A stretch of 64,000 nucleotides of DNA from Novosphingobium pokkalii (GCF_014652855.1 NZ_BMZP01000008.1:62001-126000), one strand, 5' to 3'; shown: positions 18,130-28,073, numbered from the stretch's first letter. Notes: generated by a model from the letters alone, not told the origin. Made by a program: numbers and translations.

Positions 18130-18357
18130 GCGGTTTGAGGGAACCGCGAACTGAACCGCCGAAAGGCGGCGCGGCAAGCGCCAAAGTTCAGGGACACGCG
18201 AGGGACCAGTTGGCTGGTTCGACCTTCTTGGCAAGGAAGGCACGGCCATCTGGAGAGATTGAGTGGCGGGGTTACGGTCAGGGCCGAGAGGGAAGCCCCG
18301 TCAATCACAAGGTTTCGTCACGAAACGCCCGGGCCGCAAGGTTCCGGGCGTTTTCCT
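18130..18357 (+). ncRNA. Candidate structured RNA of unknown family with its own terminator
   Basis: The 396-base stretch between hisI and comF has no convincing ORF but can fold into a series of helices ending in a plus-strand terminator. Helices: GCGGTT/AACCGC (18130-18147); CTGAAC/GTTCAG (18151-18191) enclosing CCGCC-GAAA-GGCGG with a GNRA loop and a CGC/GCG stem; ACCAG/CTGGT (18205-18218); CCTTC/GAAGG (18223-18240); GATTGA plus CGGGG pairing with CCCCG plus TCAATC (18257-18306); and the terminator at 18323. I could not match it to tmRNA, RNase P RNA, SRP RNA, 6S or a known riboswitch. The 5' end is uncertain; a TTGCAC at 18042 may be part of a promoter. It could be a trans-acting small RNA or a leader whose gene has been lost. 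Confidence 0.45.
18323..18357 (+). terminator. Rho-independent terminator on the plus strand with no coding gene before it
   Basis: AAACGCCCGG (18323-18332), loop of 11, CCGGGCGTTT (18344-18353), then TCCTTTT. The U-rich tail is on the plus strand only, so it ends rightward transcription, although both flanking genes (hisI, comF) are on the minus strand. Confidence 0.8.
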
Positions 18358-18391
18358 TTTGCTGCGCTTTGTTGCACCCGCCTCGCGCGAA

Positions 18392-19138
18392 TCACCCCTT
18401 CCCCTCCGCTTCGCGCAAGACGCGGGCAAAGCACGCGATCTTCACCCGCGTGGCGCCGGCGCGGCGCAAGGCCCGCACGCAGGCATCACTGGTCGCGCCG
18501 CTGGTCAAGACGTCGTCCACCAGCAGCACCTGCGCGCCGCGCAACCGGGCGGCGTGGCGCGGATGGGGCGCAATGGCGCCCGACAGCGCCTGGGCGCGCG
18601 CCTTGGCCCCAAGCCCGCCCAGCGAAGGCGTCCGCTTGCGCCGCACCAGCCCATCGACCAGCAGCGGCTGCCCCACCGCGCGGGCGATCTCCGCGGCCAG
18701 CAAGGCCGACTGGTTATAGCCACGTTGCCACAAGCGCCAGCGATGCAGCGGCACGGGCACCACCAGCCATTCCCCCTCCAAGGCCGGCAGGCGCGCGACC
18801 ATCAGCCGCGCCATCAGGCCAGCCAACCCAACCTTGCGCCCATGCTTGAAGCGCAGCACCAGCGTGCGCGTGGCATCGCCATAGAGCGTGGCGGCAGCAA
18901 TCCCGTCGTGGCGGGGCGGCTGCGCCATGCATGGGGCACAGAGCGCGGCCTCGTCACGCGCCAGCGTTATTTCCAGCGGGCGCTGGCACAGCGCGCAGGC
19001 CGGCTCCCCCGGAATCTCCAGATTGGCCCAACACGCCGCGCAAAGCCCGCCGTGCATGGCCAGAGTCGCGCCGCACAGCGGGCAACGCGGCGGAAACAGC
19101 AGGTCGACAACCGGGGCAAGAAACGCGGGGCGCAGCAT
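18392..19138 (-). CDS. comF: ComF family protein (amidophosphoribosyltransferase-like)
   Basis: This 248-residue protein has the ComF layout. Two N-terminal zinc ribbons contain CPLC, CAAC, CALC and CAPC (residues about 15-75). A phosphoribosyltransferase-type domain follows, with VPVPLHRWRLWQRGYNQSALLA and the PRPP loop VLLVDDVLTSGAT. Bacterial ComF proteins support DNA uptake or recombination by an unclear mechanism. The start MLRPAFLAPVVDLLFPPRCPLC is typical. It diverges from a methyltransferase gene over 66 bases, an arrangement common in sphingomonads. ComEC at 43.7 kb is a second competence-type gene in the window. Confidence 0.9.
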   Translation of the reverse strand: MLRPAFLAPVVDLLFPPRCPLCGATLAMHGGLCAACWANLEIPGEPACALCQRPLEITLARDEAALCAPCMAQPPRHDGIAAATLYGDATRTLVLRFKHGRKVGLAGLMARLMVARLPALEGEWLVVPVPLHRWRLWQRGYNQSALLAAEIARAVGQPLLVDGLVRRKRTPSLGGLGAKARAQALSGAIAPHPRHAARLRGAQVLLVDDVLTSGATSDACVRALRRAGATRVKIACFARVLREAEGKG

Positions 19139-19204
19139 GGCCTTCGGTTCATTCCCCAGCGCAAGAGGCTTGGCAAGCGCGTCGCATGCGGGCAGGCAGC
19201 GGCC

Positions 19205-20014
19205 ATGGCTCATTCCGCCCCCCCTTCCCCGCCCCAGATCTTTGCCCCGTCCCGCCGCCTGGCCCAGCGCGCGCGCATGCGCCACCTGGCGCAACGCCCG
19301 GATGCCGCACGTTTCCTGGCCGATGACATGATCGAGGACATGCTCGACCGGCTCTCGTTCCTGCGCCACGCGCCGCAAACGGCGCTGGTGATCGGAGACG
19401 TGCACCACAGCCTCGGCGCCGCGCTCGCTGCGCAAGGGGTCGCGGTGACTCACGCAGACCCGGCGCCGCTGCCGGGCGAAACCGGGGTGGAGCAGGAAGC
19501 ACCGCTGCCCTTTGCCGCAGGGTTCGATTTTCTCGCCGTGCTGGGCACGCTCGACACGGTGAACGACCTGCCCGGCGCCCTGGTCCACCTGCGCCGCGCG
19601 CTCGCCCCCGATGGGCTGGCGATGATGAGCTTTACCGCCGCCGGCAGCCTGCCTGCCCTGCGCAGCGTGATGCTGGCCGCCGATGCCGACCGGCCCGCCC
19701 CGCGCGTGCATCCGCAAGTAGACGTGCGCGCAGGCGGGCAATTGCTGCAACGCGCCGGGTTTGCCGATCCGGTGATCGACAGCCGCAGCCTGGCCGTGCG
19801 CTATCGCAGCCTGGACCGGCTGGTGCAGGACTTGCGCGAACAGGGCCTGTCCAACTGCCTCGCGCGCACCGGCGCGCCGCTGGGCAAGGCCGCCCTGGCC
19901 CGCGCGCAGGAAGCCTTTGCCGAAATGGCCGATGCGGATGGGCGGGTGACCGAGACGTTGGAGATCCTGACGCTGAGCGGCTGGGCCAAGCCGCTGCGTG
20001 CGCCGAAGTTTTGA
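19205..20014 (+). CDS. SAM-dependent methyltransferase, BioC/NDUFAF5-like
   Basis: This 269-residue class I methyltransferase starts MAHSAPPSPPQIF. It has FAPSRRLAQRARMRHLAQR and FLADDMIEDMLDRL, a layout shared with mitochondrial NDUFAF5 and bacterial BioC-like proteins. Then come ALVIGDVHHSLGAALAAQG (degenerate motif I), FDFLAVLGTLDTVNDLPGAL, and LAPDGLAMMSFTAAGSLPALR. The SAM-binding glycine motif is weaker than usual. NDUFAF5 hydroxylates an arginine in complex I, so the reaction here is uncertain. It ends at a large palindromic terminator element facing ppdK. Confidence 0.8.
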   Translation: MAHSAPPSPPQIFAPSRRLAQRARMRHLAQRPDAARFLADDMIEDMLDRLSFLRHAPQTALVIGDVHHSLGAALAAQGVAVTHADPAPLPGETGVEQEAPLPFAAGFDFLAVLGTLDTVNDLPGALVHLRRALAPDGLAMMSFTAAGSLPALRSVMLAADADRPAPRVHPQVDVRAGGQLLQRAGFADPVIDSRSLAVRYRSLDRLVQDLREQGLSNCLARTGAPLGKAALARAQEAFAEMADADGRVTETLEILTLSGWAKPLRAPKF

Positions 20015-20036
20015 GGTGTTTTCGGGTGTAGCGTCA

Positions 20037-20139
20037 GGCTTCACACCACCCCCAACCCCCTCCTCTAAAGAGGAGGGGGCTTTTTAATGCCTGCTCCCCC
20101 TCCTCTTCAGAGGAGGGGGTCGGGGGGTGGTGCGAAGCC
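20037..20139. repeat. 103-bp nested palindrome with two identical hairpins, also a bidirectional terminator
   Basis: Outer arms GGCTTCACACCACCCCC (20037-20053) and GGGGGTGGTGCGAAGCC (20123-20139) pair with one mismatch. Inside are two copies of the same 11-bp hairpin, CCCCCTCCTCT/AGAGGAGGGGG, at 20056-20079 and 20096-20119. The first is followed by CTTTTTA, a terminator for the methyltransferase gene; ppdK ends at 20151 from the other side. The nested symmetry resembles a REPIN-like mobile repeat. Confidence 0.8.
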
Positions 20140-20150
20140 CTAGCCCAAGC

Positions 20151-22817
20151 TCAAGCCTTCAACGCCGCCTGCGCCGCCGCCAATCGCGCGATCGGCACGC
20201 GATAGGGGCTGGCCGAAACGTAATCGAGGCCGACCTTTTCGCAGAAGGCGATCGAGGCCGGATCGCCACCATGCTCGCCGCAGATGCCCAGCTTGATGTC
20301 GGGGCGCGTCTTGCGGCCGCGTTCGGCGGCAAGTTCGACGAGTTGGCCGACGCCTTCGATATCGAGGCTGACGAACGGATCGCGCGGGTAGATGCCCTGG
20401 TCCACATAGGGGTTGAGGAAGCGCGCGGCGTCGTCGCGGCTCACGCCCAGGGTGGTCTGCGTCAGGTCATTGGTGCCGAACGAGAAGAACGTGCCTTCCT
20501 CGGCGATTTCCCCGGCCATCAATGCGGCGCGCGGCAGTTCGATCATCGTGCCGACCAGATAATCCAGCGTCTTGCCCTTGTCGGCAAAGACCTGGGCCGC
20601 CACGCGATCGACCAGCGCGCGCAGGATTTGCAGTTCCTTCTTCGTCGCCACCAGCGGGATCATCACTTCGGGCACGACCGCCTCGCCCGACTTGAGCGCG
20701 ACTTCGACCGCTGCCTCGAAAATGGCCTGGGCCTGCATTTCATAGATTTCGGGGAACGTGATCCCCAGGCGGCAGCCGCGATGGCCGAGCATGGGGTTGA
20801 ATTCGTGCAGTTCCCCGGCGCGACGCTTGAGGTGGTCGACGCCAAGGCCGGTCACTTCGGCGAGTTCCTCGAACTCGGCATCGCCATGCGGCAGGAATTC
20901 GTGCAGCGGCGGATCGAGCAGGCGGATGGTGACCGGCAGGCCCGCCATCACGTCAAAGATCGCGATGAAGTCGGCGCGCTGTTCGGGCAGCAGCTTGGCG
21001 AGCGCGGCGCGGCGGCCGGCTTCGTCTTCGGCCAGGATCATCTGGCGCACGGCGGAAATGCGCCCGGCCTCGAAAAACATGTGCTCAGTGCGGCACAGGC
21101 CGATGCCTTCGGCGCCGAACTGGCGGGCGACCTGGCAATCCAGCGGGGTTTCGGCGTTGGTGCGCACTTTCATGCGGCGGTGCTTGTCGGCCCAGACCAT
21201 CAGCGTGGCGAAATCGCCGACCAGTTCGGGCTCCACCATCGGCACTTCGCCGGCCATGATCTCGCCGGTCGAACCGTCGAGCGTGATCAGGTCGCCTTCG
21301 GCCACTTCGCGATTGCCGATGCGCGCCTTGCGCGAGGCCATGTCGATCGACAGGCCCGAGGCACCCGAAACGCAGGGGCGGCCCATGCCGCGCGCCACCA
21401 CGGCAGCGTGGCTGGTCATCCCGCCGCGCGCGGTGAGAATGCCCTTGGCCGCGTGCATGCCGTGGATGTCTTCGGGGCTGGTTTCCACGCGCACCAGGAT
21501 CACGCTGTCGCCACGTTCGGCGCGCGCCTGCGCCGTATCGGCATCGAACACCACGGCGCCACTGGCCGCGCCGGGCGAAGCCGGCAAGCCCTTGGCCAGC
21601 ACATCGCGCGGCGCCTGGGGATCGAGCGTGGGGTGCAGCAACTGGTCGAGCGCCATGGGATCAACGCGGGCGATGGCGGTGGCTTCATCGATCAGCCCCT
21701 CGCCCACCATGTCCACCGCCATCTTGAGCGCGGCCTTGGCAGTGCGCTTGCCCGAACGGGTTTGCAGCATCCACAGCTTGTTCTTTTCGACCGTGAATTC
21801 GATGTCCTGCATGTCGCGATAGTGCTTTTCCAGCAGCTCGAACACGGCGGCCAGTTCGGCATAGGCCTGCGGCATGGCCTCTTCCATCGACAGCGGCTTG
21901 GCCCCGGCCCGCTCGCGCGCAGCCTTGGTCAGGTATTGCGGGGTGCGGATGCCGGCCACCACGTCTTCACCCTGAGCATTGACCAGCCATTCGCCGTAAT
22001 AGGCCTTTTCGCCGGTGGCTGGATCGCGCGTGAAGGCAACCCCGGTGGCCGAAGTATCGCCCATGTTGCCGAACACCATGGCCTGGACGTTGACCGCCGT
22101 GCCCCAGTCGGCCGGAATGTCGTTGAGCTTGCGATAGACCTTGGCGCGCTCGCTTTCCCAGCTATCGAACACCGCGCCGATCGCGCCCCAGAGCTGTTCG
22201 TGCACGTCCTGCGGGAATGGGCGGCCCAGTTCCTCGGCCACGATTGCCTTGTATTCGCCCACCAGCTTCTGCCAGTTTTCGGCGCTCATTTCGACATCGG
22301 CGTAATAGCCATTGTCTTCCTTGGCGATTTCCAGCGCATCTTCAAAGCGATGATGGTCCACGCCCAGAACCACGTCGGAATACATCTGGATGAAGCGGCG
22401 ATAGCTGTCCCAGGCAAAGCGCGCATCGCCCGAATCGGCAGCGAGGCCTTCCACGGTCACGTCGTTGAGGCCAAGGTTGAGGACGGTGTCCATCATGCCG
22501 GGCATGGAAACCCGCGCGCCCGAGCGCACCGAGACCAGCAGGGGATTGGCGGCATCGCCAAACACGCGGCCGGTGGCGCTTTCGATATGCGCCAGGCCCG
22601 CCGCCACGCCGGCCTTGATATCGGCATCGAACTGCTTGCCGGCCGTGTTGTACTGCGCGCAGACTTCGGTGCTGATGGTGAAGCCCGGCGGCACCGGCAG
22701 GCCGATGCCCGCCATCTCGGCCAGGTTGGCGCCCTTGCCCCCGGTAATGGTCTTGTCCTTGGCCCGGGGATCGTCGTTTCGCGCACCACCGCCGAAATGG
22801 AATACGTATGCACTCAT
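20151..22817 (-). CDS. ppdK: Pyruvate, phosphate dikinase
   Basis: This 888-residue enzyme interconverts pyruvate, ATP and phosphate with PEP, AMP and pyrophosphate. All three domains are present. The N-terminal ATP-grasp part starts YVFHFGGGARNDD and has GGKGANLAEMAG. The phosphohistidine swivel domain has GGMTSHAAVVARGMG with catalytic His at about 470. The C-terminal TIM barrel has GIGLCRTEHMFF and TNDLTQTTLGVSRDD. The length is standard for PPDK and excludes PEP synthase. The ATG giving MSAYVFHF is chosen; a longer form would add eight unsupported residues. The gene follows glyS on the same strand with 65 bases between, a conserved neighbourhood in sphingomonads. Confidence 0.96.
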   Translation of the reverse strand: MSAYVFHFGGGARNDDPRAKDKTITGGKGANLAEMAGIGLPVPPGFTISTEVCAQYNTAGKQFDADIKAGVAAGLAHIESATGRVFGDAANPLLVSVRSGARVSMPGMMDTVLNLGLNDVTVEGLAADSGDARFAWDSYRRFIQMYSDVVLGVDHHRFEDALEIAKEDNGYYADVEMSAENWQKLVGEYKAIVAEELGRPFPQDVHEQLWGAIGAVFDSWESERAKVYRKLNDIPADWGTAVNVQAMVFGNMGDTSATGVAFTRDPATGEKAYYGEWLVNAQGEDVVAGIRTPQYLTKAARERAGAKPLSMEEAMPQAYAELAAVFELLEKHYRDMQDIEFTVEKNKLWMLQTRSGKRTAKAALKMAVDMVGEGLIDEATAIARVDPMALDQLLHPTLDPQAPRDVLAKGLPASPGAASGAVVFDADTAQARAERGDSVILVRVETSPEDIHGMHAAKGILTARGGMTSHAAVVARGMGRPCVSGASGLSIDMASRKARIGNREVAEGDLITLDGSTGEIMAGEVPMVEPELVGDFATLMVWADKHRRMKVRTNAETPLDCQVARQFGAEGIGLCRTEHMFFEAGRISAVRQMILAEDEAGRRAALAKLLPEQRADFIAIFDVMAGLPVTIRLLDPPLHEFLPHGDAEFEELAEVTGLGVDHLKRRAGELHEFNPMLGHRGCRLGITFPEIYEMQAQAIFEAAVEVALKSGEAVVPEVMIPLVATKKELQILRALVDRVAAQVFADKGKTLDYLVGTMIELPRAALMAGEIAEEGTFFSFGTNDLTQTTLGVSRDDAARFLNPYVDQGIYPRDPFVSLDIEGVGQLVELAAERGRKTRPDIKLGICGEHGGDPASIAFCEKVGLDYVSASPYRVPIARLAAAQAALKA

Positions 22818-22882
22818 AATTACAGTCCGTTCCCTGAGCAAAGTTGAGCCATTGCAAGGTCTAGGAAATGGATCGAGGGCGG

Positions 22883-24991
22883 TTAGCCCTCGATCCGCGA
22901 AAAGTCCGCTACTTTGTGCACCGCAGCACGGAATTGGTCAAGCAGTGCCAAGCGATTGGCCCGCTTTTCCGCGTCTGCGTCATTAACCGTAACGTCGTCG
23001 AAGAAGGCATCGATCGGCGCACGCAGCGAGGCGAGCGAAGCCATCGCCGTGGTAAACGCCTCTTGCGCCACGGCCTGCTCCACCTGTGGCGCAGCCTGCG
23101 CCAGCGCGGTCATCAGCGCCGCTTCGGCCGGTTCGGGGGTGTAGGACAGCGTTGGCTCGGAATGGGCAAATTCGGCAGCCACATCCTTGAACAGCGGATC
23201 GTCCACCAGCGCCAGCGGGTCTTCCTCGCCGGTGGGCGGCACGACGCCTTCGCCCTGCGCCCCGGCGGTGCTCGCCGCTTCCTTCTTCAGGATGTTGGCG
23301 GCACGCTTGTATCCGGCAAGCAGGTTCACGCCATCTTCCGTGCCGACGAACGCCTGGAGCGCCGAAACGCGCGCCAGCAGGCGCACGAGATCGCTCTCGC
23401 CGCCGAGGGCGAACACCGCGTCGATCAGGTCGTGCCGCACGCCCGCTTCGCGCTGCTGCACCTTGAGCCGGTCGGCAAAGAAGGTCAGCAGATCGCCTTC
23501 GGCCACGGCAAAGCGCAGGCCGTTCTCGGTAATCAGGTGGATGATGCCGAGCGCGGCGCGACGCAGCGCGAACGGATCCTTGGACCCGGTTGGCTTTTCA
23601 TCGATGGCAAAGAAGCTGCGCAGCGTATCCAGCTTGTCGGCCAGCGCCACGCAGACCGAAACCGGCGCGGTCGGCACGTCGTCGCCCTGCCCCACCGGCT
23701 TGTAGTGATCGCGGATGGCGTCGGCCACGGCGTCGGGCAGGCCTTCGGCGCGGGCGTAATAGCCGCCCATGAGGCCCTGCAATTCAGGGAATTCGCCAAC
23801 CATGTCGGTGACGAGATCGGCCTTGCACAGTTCCGCCGCCTGACGCGCCAGCGCCGGATCGGCGCCGGGCACCACGCCTTCGCGGGCGAGCCATTCGGCC
23901 AGGTCCGCCACGCGGGCCACCTTGTCGGCCACGGTGCCGAGCTTTTCATGGAACGTGATGCGAGCCAGCTTTTTCGCCTGCTCGGCGAGCGGCACTTTCT
24001 GGTCCTGCTCCCAGAAGAAGCGCGCGTCGGACAGGCGCGCGGCCAGCACCTTGCGGTTGCCCGCCACAATCGCCGCGCCGCCATCGCTGGCGGCGATGTT
24101 GGCGGTGCAGACGAAGGCATTGGCGAGGTTGCCGGCGGCATCGCGGCAGATGAAGTACTTCTGGTTCACCCGCGCGGTGAGCTGGATCACTTCGGGCGGC
24201 ACGGCCAGGAACGCTTCGTCGAAGCGGCCGAGCAGCGGCTGGGGCCATTCGGTGAGGCCGGCGTTTTCCACCACCAGGCCTTCATCGTCCACCAGCACCA
24301 GGCCGGCGGCCTGCGCGGCGGCGCGGGCGCCCTCGCGCACGGTCGCCTCGCGCTCCGCATGATCGACGATCACGAAAGCATCGCGCAAGCGGGCCGCATA
24401 GTCGGCCGCGCCGGTGATCACCACGTCGCCGCTATGGTGGAAGCGGTGGCCACGGGTGACCGTGCCGGACCGGATCCCGCCCACTTCCAGATCGATCGCC
24501 TCATCGCCCAGGATCGCGATGATGCCCGAGAGCGGACGCACCCAGCGCAAGCTTTCCGGGCTGAACGACGCCGCGCCCCAACGCTGCGACTTAGGCCAGG
24601 GAAAGGCGCGGACAATCGCGGGAATGGCCTCGGCCAGCACGTCCCGGGTGGCGCGGCCGGGCTTTTCGGTGATCGCGAAGAGCACGCCATCGCGCTCGGT
24701 CAGTTGCTCGCGGGTCAGGCCGGTCTTGCGCAGGAAACCTTCGAGTGCCTGCGGCGGGGCCGAGGCGCGCGGGCCTTTCACTTCCTCGCTCACGGCTTGC
24801 GTCGCCAGCGGCAGATCGCGCGCGATCAGCGCCAGGCGGCGCGGCGTGGACCACACCGTGATCGCCCCGGCCTTCAGCCCGGCAGCGGCCAGTTCCTTGA
24901 CGAACAGCTTCTCCAGATCGGCGCGCGCGCCGGCCTGCATCCGCGCGGGGATTTCTTCGCTGCGCAATTCGAGCAGGAAATCGGCGGTCAT
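22883..24991 (-). CDS. glyS: Glycyl-tRNA synthetase beta subunit
   Basis: This 702-residue beta subunit of the alpha2beta2 bacterial GlyRS binds tRNA-Gly and is needed for charging. It starts MTADFLLELRSEEIPARMQ, the family signature. It contains TPRRLALIA, FPWPKSQRWG, GHRFHH, VNQKYFICRDAAGNLAN and the HD-like RITFHEKLGTVADKV. The C-terminal anticodon-binding part ends RLALLDQFRAAVHKVADFS. It is downstream of glyQ on the same strand, but the 241-base gap between them is filled with two inverted repeat pairs, which is unusual for subunits needed in equal amounts. Confidence 0.97.
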   Translation of the reverse strand: MTADFLLELRSEEIPARMQAGARADLEKLFVKELAAAGLKAGAITVWSTPRRLALIARDLPLATQAVSEEVKGPRASAPPQALEGFLRKTGLTREQLTERDGVLFAITEKPGRATRDVLAEAIPAIVRAFPWPKSQRWGAASFSPESLRWVRPLSGIIAILGDEAIDLEVGGIRSGTVTRGHRFHHSGDVVITGAADYAARLRDAFVIVDHAEREATVREGARAAAQAAGLVLVDDEGLVVENAGLTEWPQPLLGRFDEAFLAVPPEVIQLTARVNQKYFICRDAAGNLANAFVCTANIAASDGGAAIVAGNRKVLAARLSDARFFWEQDQKVPLAEQAKKLARITFHEKLGTVADKVARVADLAEWLAREGVVPGADPALARQAAELCKADLVTDMVGEFPELQGLMGGYYARAEGLPDAVADAIRDHYKPVGQGDDVPTAPVSVCVALADKLDTLRSFFAIDEKPTGSKDPFALRRAALGIIHLITENGLRFAVAEGDLLTFFADRLKVQQREAGVRHDLIDAVFALGGESDLVRLLARVSALQAFVGTEDGVNLLAGYKRAANILKKEAASTAGAQGEGVVPPTGEEDPLALVDDPLFKDVAAEFAHSEPTLSYTPEPAEAALMTALAQAAPQVEQAVAQEAFTTAMASLASLRAPIDAFFDDVTVNDADAEKRANRLALLDQFRAAVHKVADFSRIEG

Positions 24992-25030
24992 GCGGCGTCT
25001 TTCTTCGGTGTGATCAGCGTGGTGCTCGCG

Positions 25031-25103
25031 CCCTTCGACAAGCTCAGGGCGAACGGAGTGCGGGAATCAAAGCTCAAACCCGTTCGGGCTGAGCTTGTCG
25101 AAG
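25031..25103. repeat. REPIN-like inverted pair, family A, first unit
   Basis: The left arm CCCTTCGACAAGCTCAGGG plus CGAACGG (25031-25056) is followed by its inverted counterpart CCGTTCGGGCTGAGCTTG plus TCGAAG (25080-25103). Each arm also folds on itself: GCCCT/AGGGC in the left, GGGCT/AGCCC in the right. The family recurs at 25133 and in 62282-62466. Confidence 0.88.
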
Positions 25104-25132
25104 CCCGCTTGAAGGGCAGCGTGGTGCTTGCG

Positions 25133-25211
25133 CCCTTCGACAGGCTCAGGGCGAACGGGCGAGAGCTGATGAATTCGGAAGCGAATGCCGTTCGGGCTGA
25201 GCTTGTCGAAG
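25133..25211. repeat. REPIN-like inverted pair, family A, second unit
   Basis: CCCTTCGACAGGCTCAGGG plus CGAACGG (25133-25158) pairs with CCGTTCGGGCTGAGCTTG plus TCGAAG (25188-25211). It stands 30 bases from the first unit, so the glyQ-glyS gap holds two tandem units. Confidence 0.88.
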
Positions 25212-25232
25212 CCCTGTGCGCAACGGAAAGGG

Positions 25233-26138
<906 letters not shown>

Positions 26139-26243
26139 GGTTTGCCGCCCATGGCCGATGGCGGGGCGCAAATCAACCGCCAGCAGGCGCGCGGCAACAG
26201 GACTCTGCCCGGATAAGACTTCCCATCCCGCACCCGCCCGTGC

Positions 26244-27188
26244 ATGGAATGGGCCATGCCTTCGCTGTTCCGCTCGATCGTCGCCGGCCTGCTGCTGACG
26301 GCCCTTGCCACCCCGCTTGCCACCCCGCCTGCCGCCGCCGCGCCGGATGGCAGCGCCCTGGTCGCTCCCGTCGCGCCTCCTGCACCGGCACCGGCGCCAT
26401 CGCGCCCGGCACTGTGGAAAGTGGCCGATGCCGATACCACGATCTGGCTGTTCGGCACGATCCACATCATGCCGCGCGGCGGCGAGCCCTGGCTGGCCGG
26501 ACCGGTGGCGCAGGCGCTGAACGGCTCGGACACGCTGGTGACCGAAATCCTGCCAACCGACATGATCGCCGCCGGCGCGACCCGGCCGGGCCTGCTGCCG
26601 CAGGGGCAAAGCCTGTTCGCGATGATCGGCCCCGAACGGTCCGCCCGCCTGCGCGCGGTGCTGGCCAAGACGCGCATTCCCCCCGCGATGATCGATGGCA
26701 CCAAGCCGTGGTTTGCCGCTGCGGCGCTGGCCGTGGTGCCGCTGTTCGAGCGGGGCTACTCCCCGTCCGAAGGGGTTGAACGCGCGCTCGCCGCCGCCCA
26801 TCCCCAGGGGCAGCAGGCGCTGGAGACCGCCGAGTTCCAGTTCGACCTGATGGATGGCCTGCCGCGCGACGCGCAGATCGCCTGGCTCGACAGCGTGGTC
26901 GACCAGTACGATACCATCGGCCCGCAGATCGGCCAGATCATCGCCGCCTGGCGCAAGGGCGATGCCGAAGCGCTGGGCCGGCTGATGACGGCCGACATGA
27001 AGGACGATCCGCGCCTGGTCGAAACGCTGCTGACCCGGCGCAACGCCACCTGGGCAAAATGGATCGAGGCGCGTCTCAAGCAGCCCGGCACGGTGTTCGT
27101 GGCCGTCGGCGCGGGCCACCTTGCCGGCAAGGGCAGCGTGCAGGACGATCTTGCCAGGGACGGCATCACCGTCACGCGGGTGCAGTAA
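26244..27188 (+). CDS. TraB/GumN family protein, secreted
   Basis: This 314-residue protein of the TraB/GumN (PrgY/pAD1) family has a signal peptide ([20 protein letters not shown], rich in Ala/Pro after it). The family core is here: [22 protein letters not shown] (GTxH motif) near residue 57-77, [14 protein letters not shown] near 192, [13 protein letters not shown], and [15 protein letters not shown] near 290. GTIH and GxGHL carry the conserved residues likely to form a metal-dependent active site; some eukaryotic relatives (Tiki) are proteases. The substrate is unknown. A second ATG at 26256 is possible. The next gene is a paralogue starting 3 bases after the stop. Confidence 0.83.
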   Translation: MEWAMPSLFRSIVAGLLLTALATPLATPPAAAAPDGSALVAPVAPPAPAPAPSRPALWKVADADTTIWLFGTIHIMPRGGEPWLAGPVAQALNGSDTLVTEILPTDMIAAGATRPGLLPQGQSLFAMIGPERSARLRAVLAKTRIPPAMIDGTKPWFAAAALAVVPLFERGYSPSEGVERALAAAHPQGQQALETAEFQFDLMDGLPRDAQIAWLDSVVDQYDTIGPQIGQIIAAWRKGDAEALGRLMTADMKDDPRLVETLLTRRNATWAKWIEARLKQPGTVFVAVGAGHLAGKGSVQDDLARDGITVTRVQ

Positions 27189-27191
27189 GCC

Positions 27192-28073
27192 ATGGGCTGG
27201 AAGCATTGGGCTCTCGCCGCGCTCGCCTTGCTGACGGCTGCCTGCCACAAGGCGGCCCCGCCGCCCCTGCCTGCCAAAGTCGCGCTGTGGGAAATTGCCG
27301 ATACCAGCGGCACGCGCGGCTGGATCTTCGGCACCGTCCACGCCCTGCCCGCCGGGGTGCAGTGGCGCCGCCCGGCGATCGACCACGCGCTGGCCAATGC
27401 CGATCGCCTGGTGCTGGAAATCGCCCAGCCGCTCGATGGCAACGTGGCCGGCGTTGCGCTGGCGCGCCTGGCCTATACCCCCGGCCTGCCGCCACCCTCG
27501 GCCCGCGTGGCGATGAAGTATCGCGCCGCGCTGGCCAAGGTCTACAAGGATCTCAACCTCACCGACGCGCAGTTCCAGAACGAGGAATCCTGGGCGGTCG
27601 CCTTGCAGATCGCCGCCATCGGCGGGGAAAAGCAGGGCATGGACCCGGCCAGCGGGGTGGAGCCGCAACTGCGCAAGCTGATCGGCGGCAAGCCGGTCGC
27701 GGGCCTGGAAACGCTGGACGGGCAGTTCGGCATTTTCGACACCCTGCCCGATCGCGCGCAACAGACGCTGCTGGAACAGATCACGGTGGAAGCTGCCGAC
27801 GATCGCGACGACGAGGCAGACATGGTCCGCCTGTGGCTGCGCGGCGACGACCTCGGCATTGCCCGCGAAAGCCAGAAAGGCTTCCTGTCCGATCCCGTGC
27901 TGCACCAGGCCCTGCTGACCGGGCGCAACGCCGCCTGGGCCAGCCAGATCGACGCCATGCTCAAGGACGGCGCCGCGCCGTTCATCGCCGTGGGCGCGGC
28001 GCATGTGGCCGGCAGCGATGGCCTGCCCGCACTGCTTCAGGCCAAGGGCTGGCTGGTGCGGCGGGTGGAATAG
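27192..28073 (+). CDS. TraB/GumN family lipoprotein, paralogue of the preceding gene
   Basis: This 293-residue lipoprotein starts [18 protein letters not shown], a lipobox with Cys18. The same family core follows: [51 protein letters not shown] and [15 protein letters not shown]. The GTVH motif and the final GxxH are kept. It is co-transcribed with the preceding paralogue (3-base gap). The pair thus offers a soluble periplasmic form and a membrane-anchored form of the same enzyme type. It probably arose by tandem duplication, but the two are well diverged. Confidence 0.83.
   Translation: MGWKHWALAALALLTAACHKAAPPPLPAKVALWEIADTSGTRGWIFGTVHALPAGVQWRRPAIDHALANADRLVLEIAQPLDGNVAGVALARLAYTPGLPPPSARVAMKYRAALAKVYKDLNLTDAQFQNEESWAVALQIAAIGGEKQGMDPASGVEPQLRKLIGGKPVAGLETLDGQFGIFDTLPDRAQQTLLEQITVEAADDRDDEADMVRLWLRGDDLGIARESQKGFLSDPVLHQALLTGRNAAWASQIDAMLKDGAAPFIAVGAAHVAGSDGLPALLQAKGWLVRRVE

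Noticed and set aside
18130..18357. Assignment of the structured region to tmRNA, RNase P RNA, SRP RNA, 6S RNA or a cobalamin/TPP riboswitch
   Set aside because: None of the conserved sequence elements of these RNAs could be found (no tag reading frame, no P4 core, no B12 or thi box), so it is left as an unknown candidate.
20127..22847. A 906-codon plus-strand frame opposite ppdK
   Set aside because: It mirrors ppdK codon positions and has no recognisable motif, while the minus strand encodes a full PPDK with its catalytic histidine.
25031..25211. Regularly spaced repeats between glyS and glyQ as a possible CRISPR array
   Set aside because: Units alternate in orientation, recur singly at 62 kb, and the spacers are short and unequal with no cas genes; they are inverted repeat pairs.
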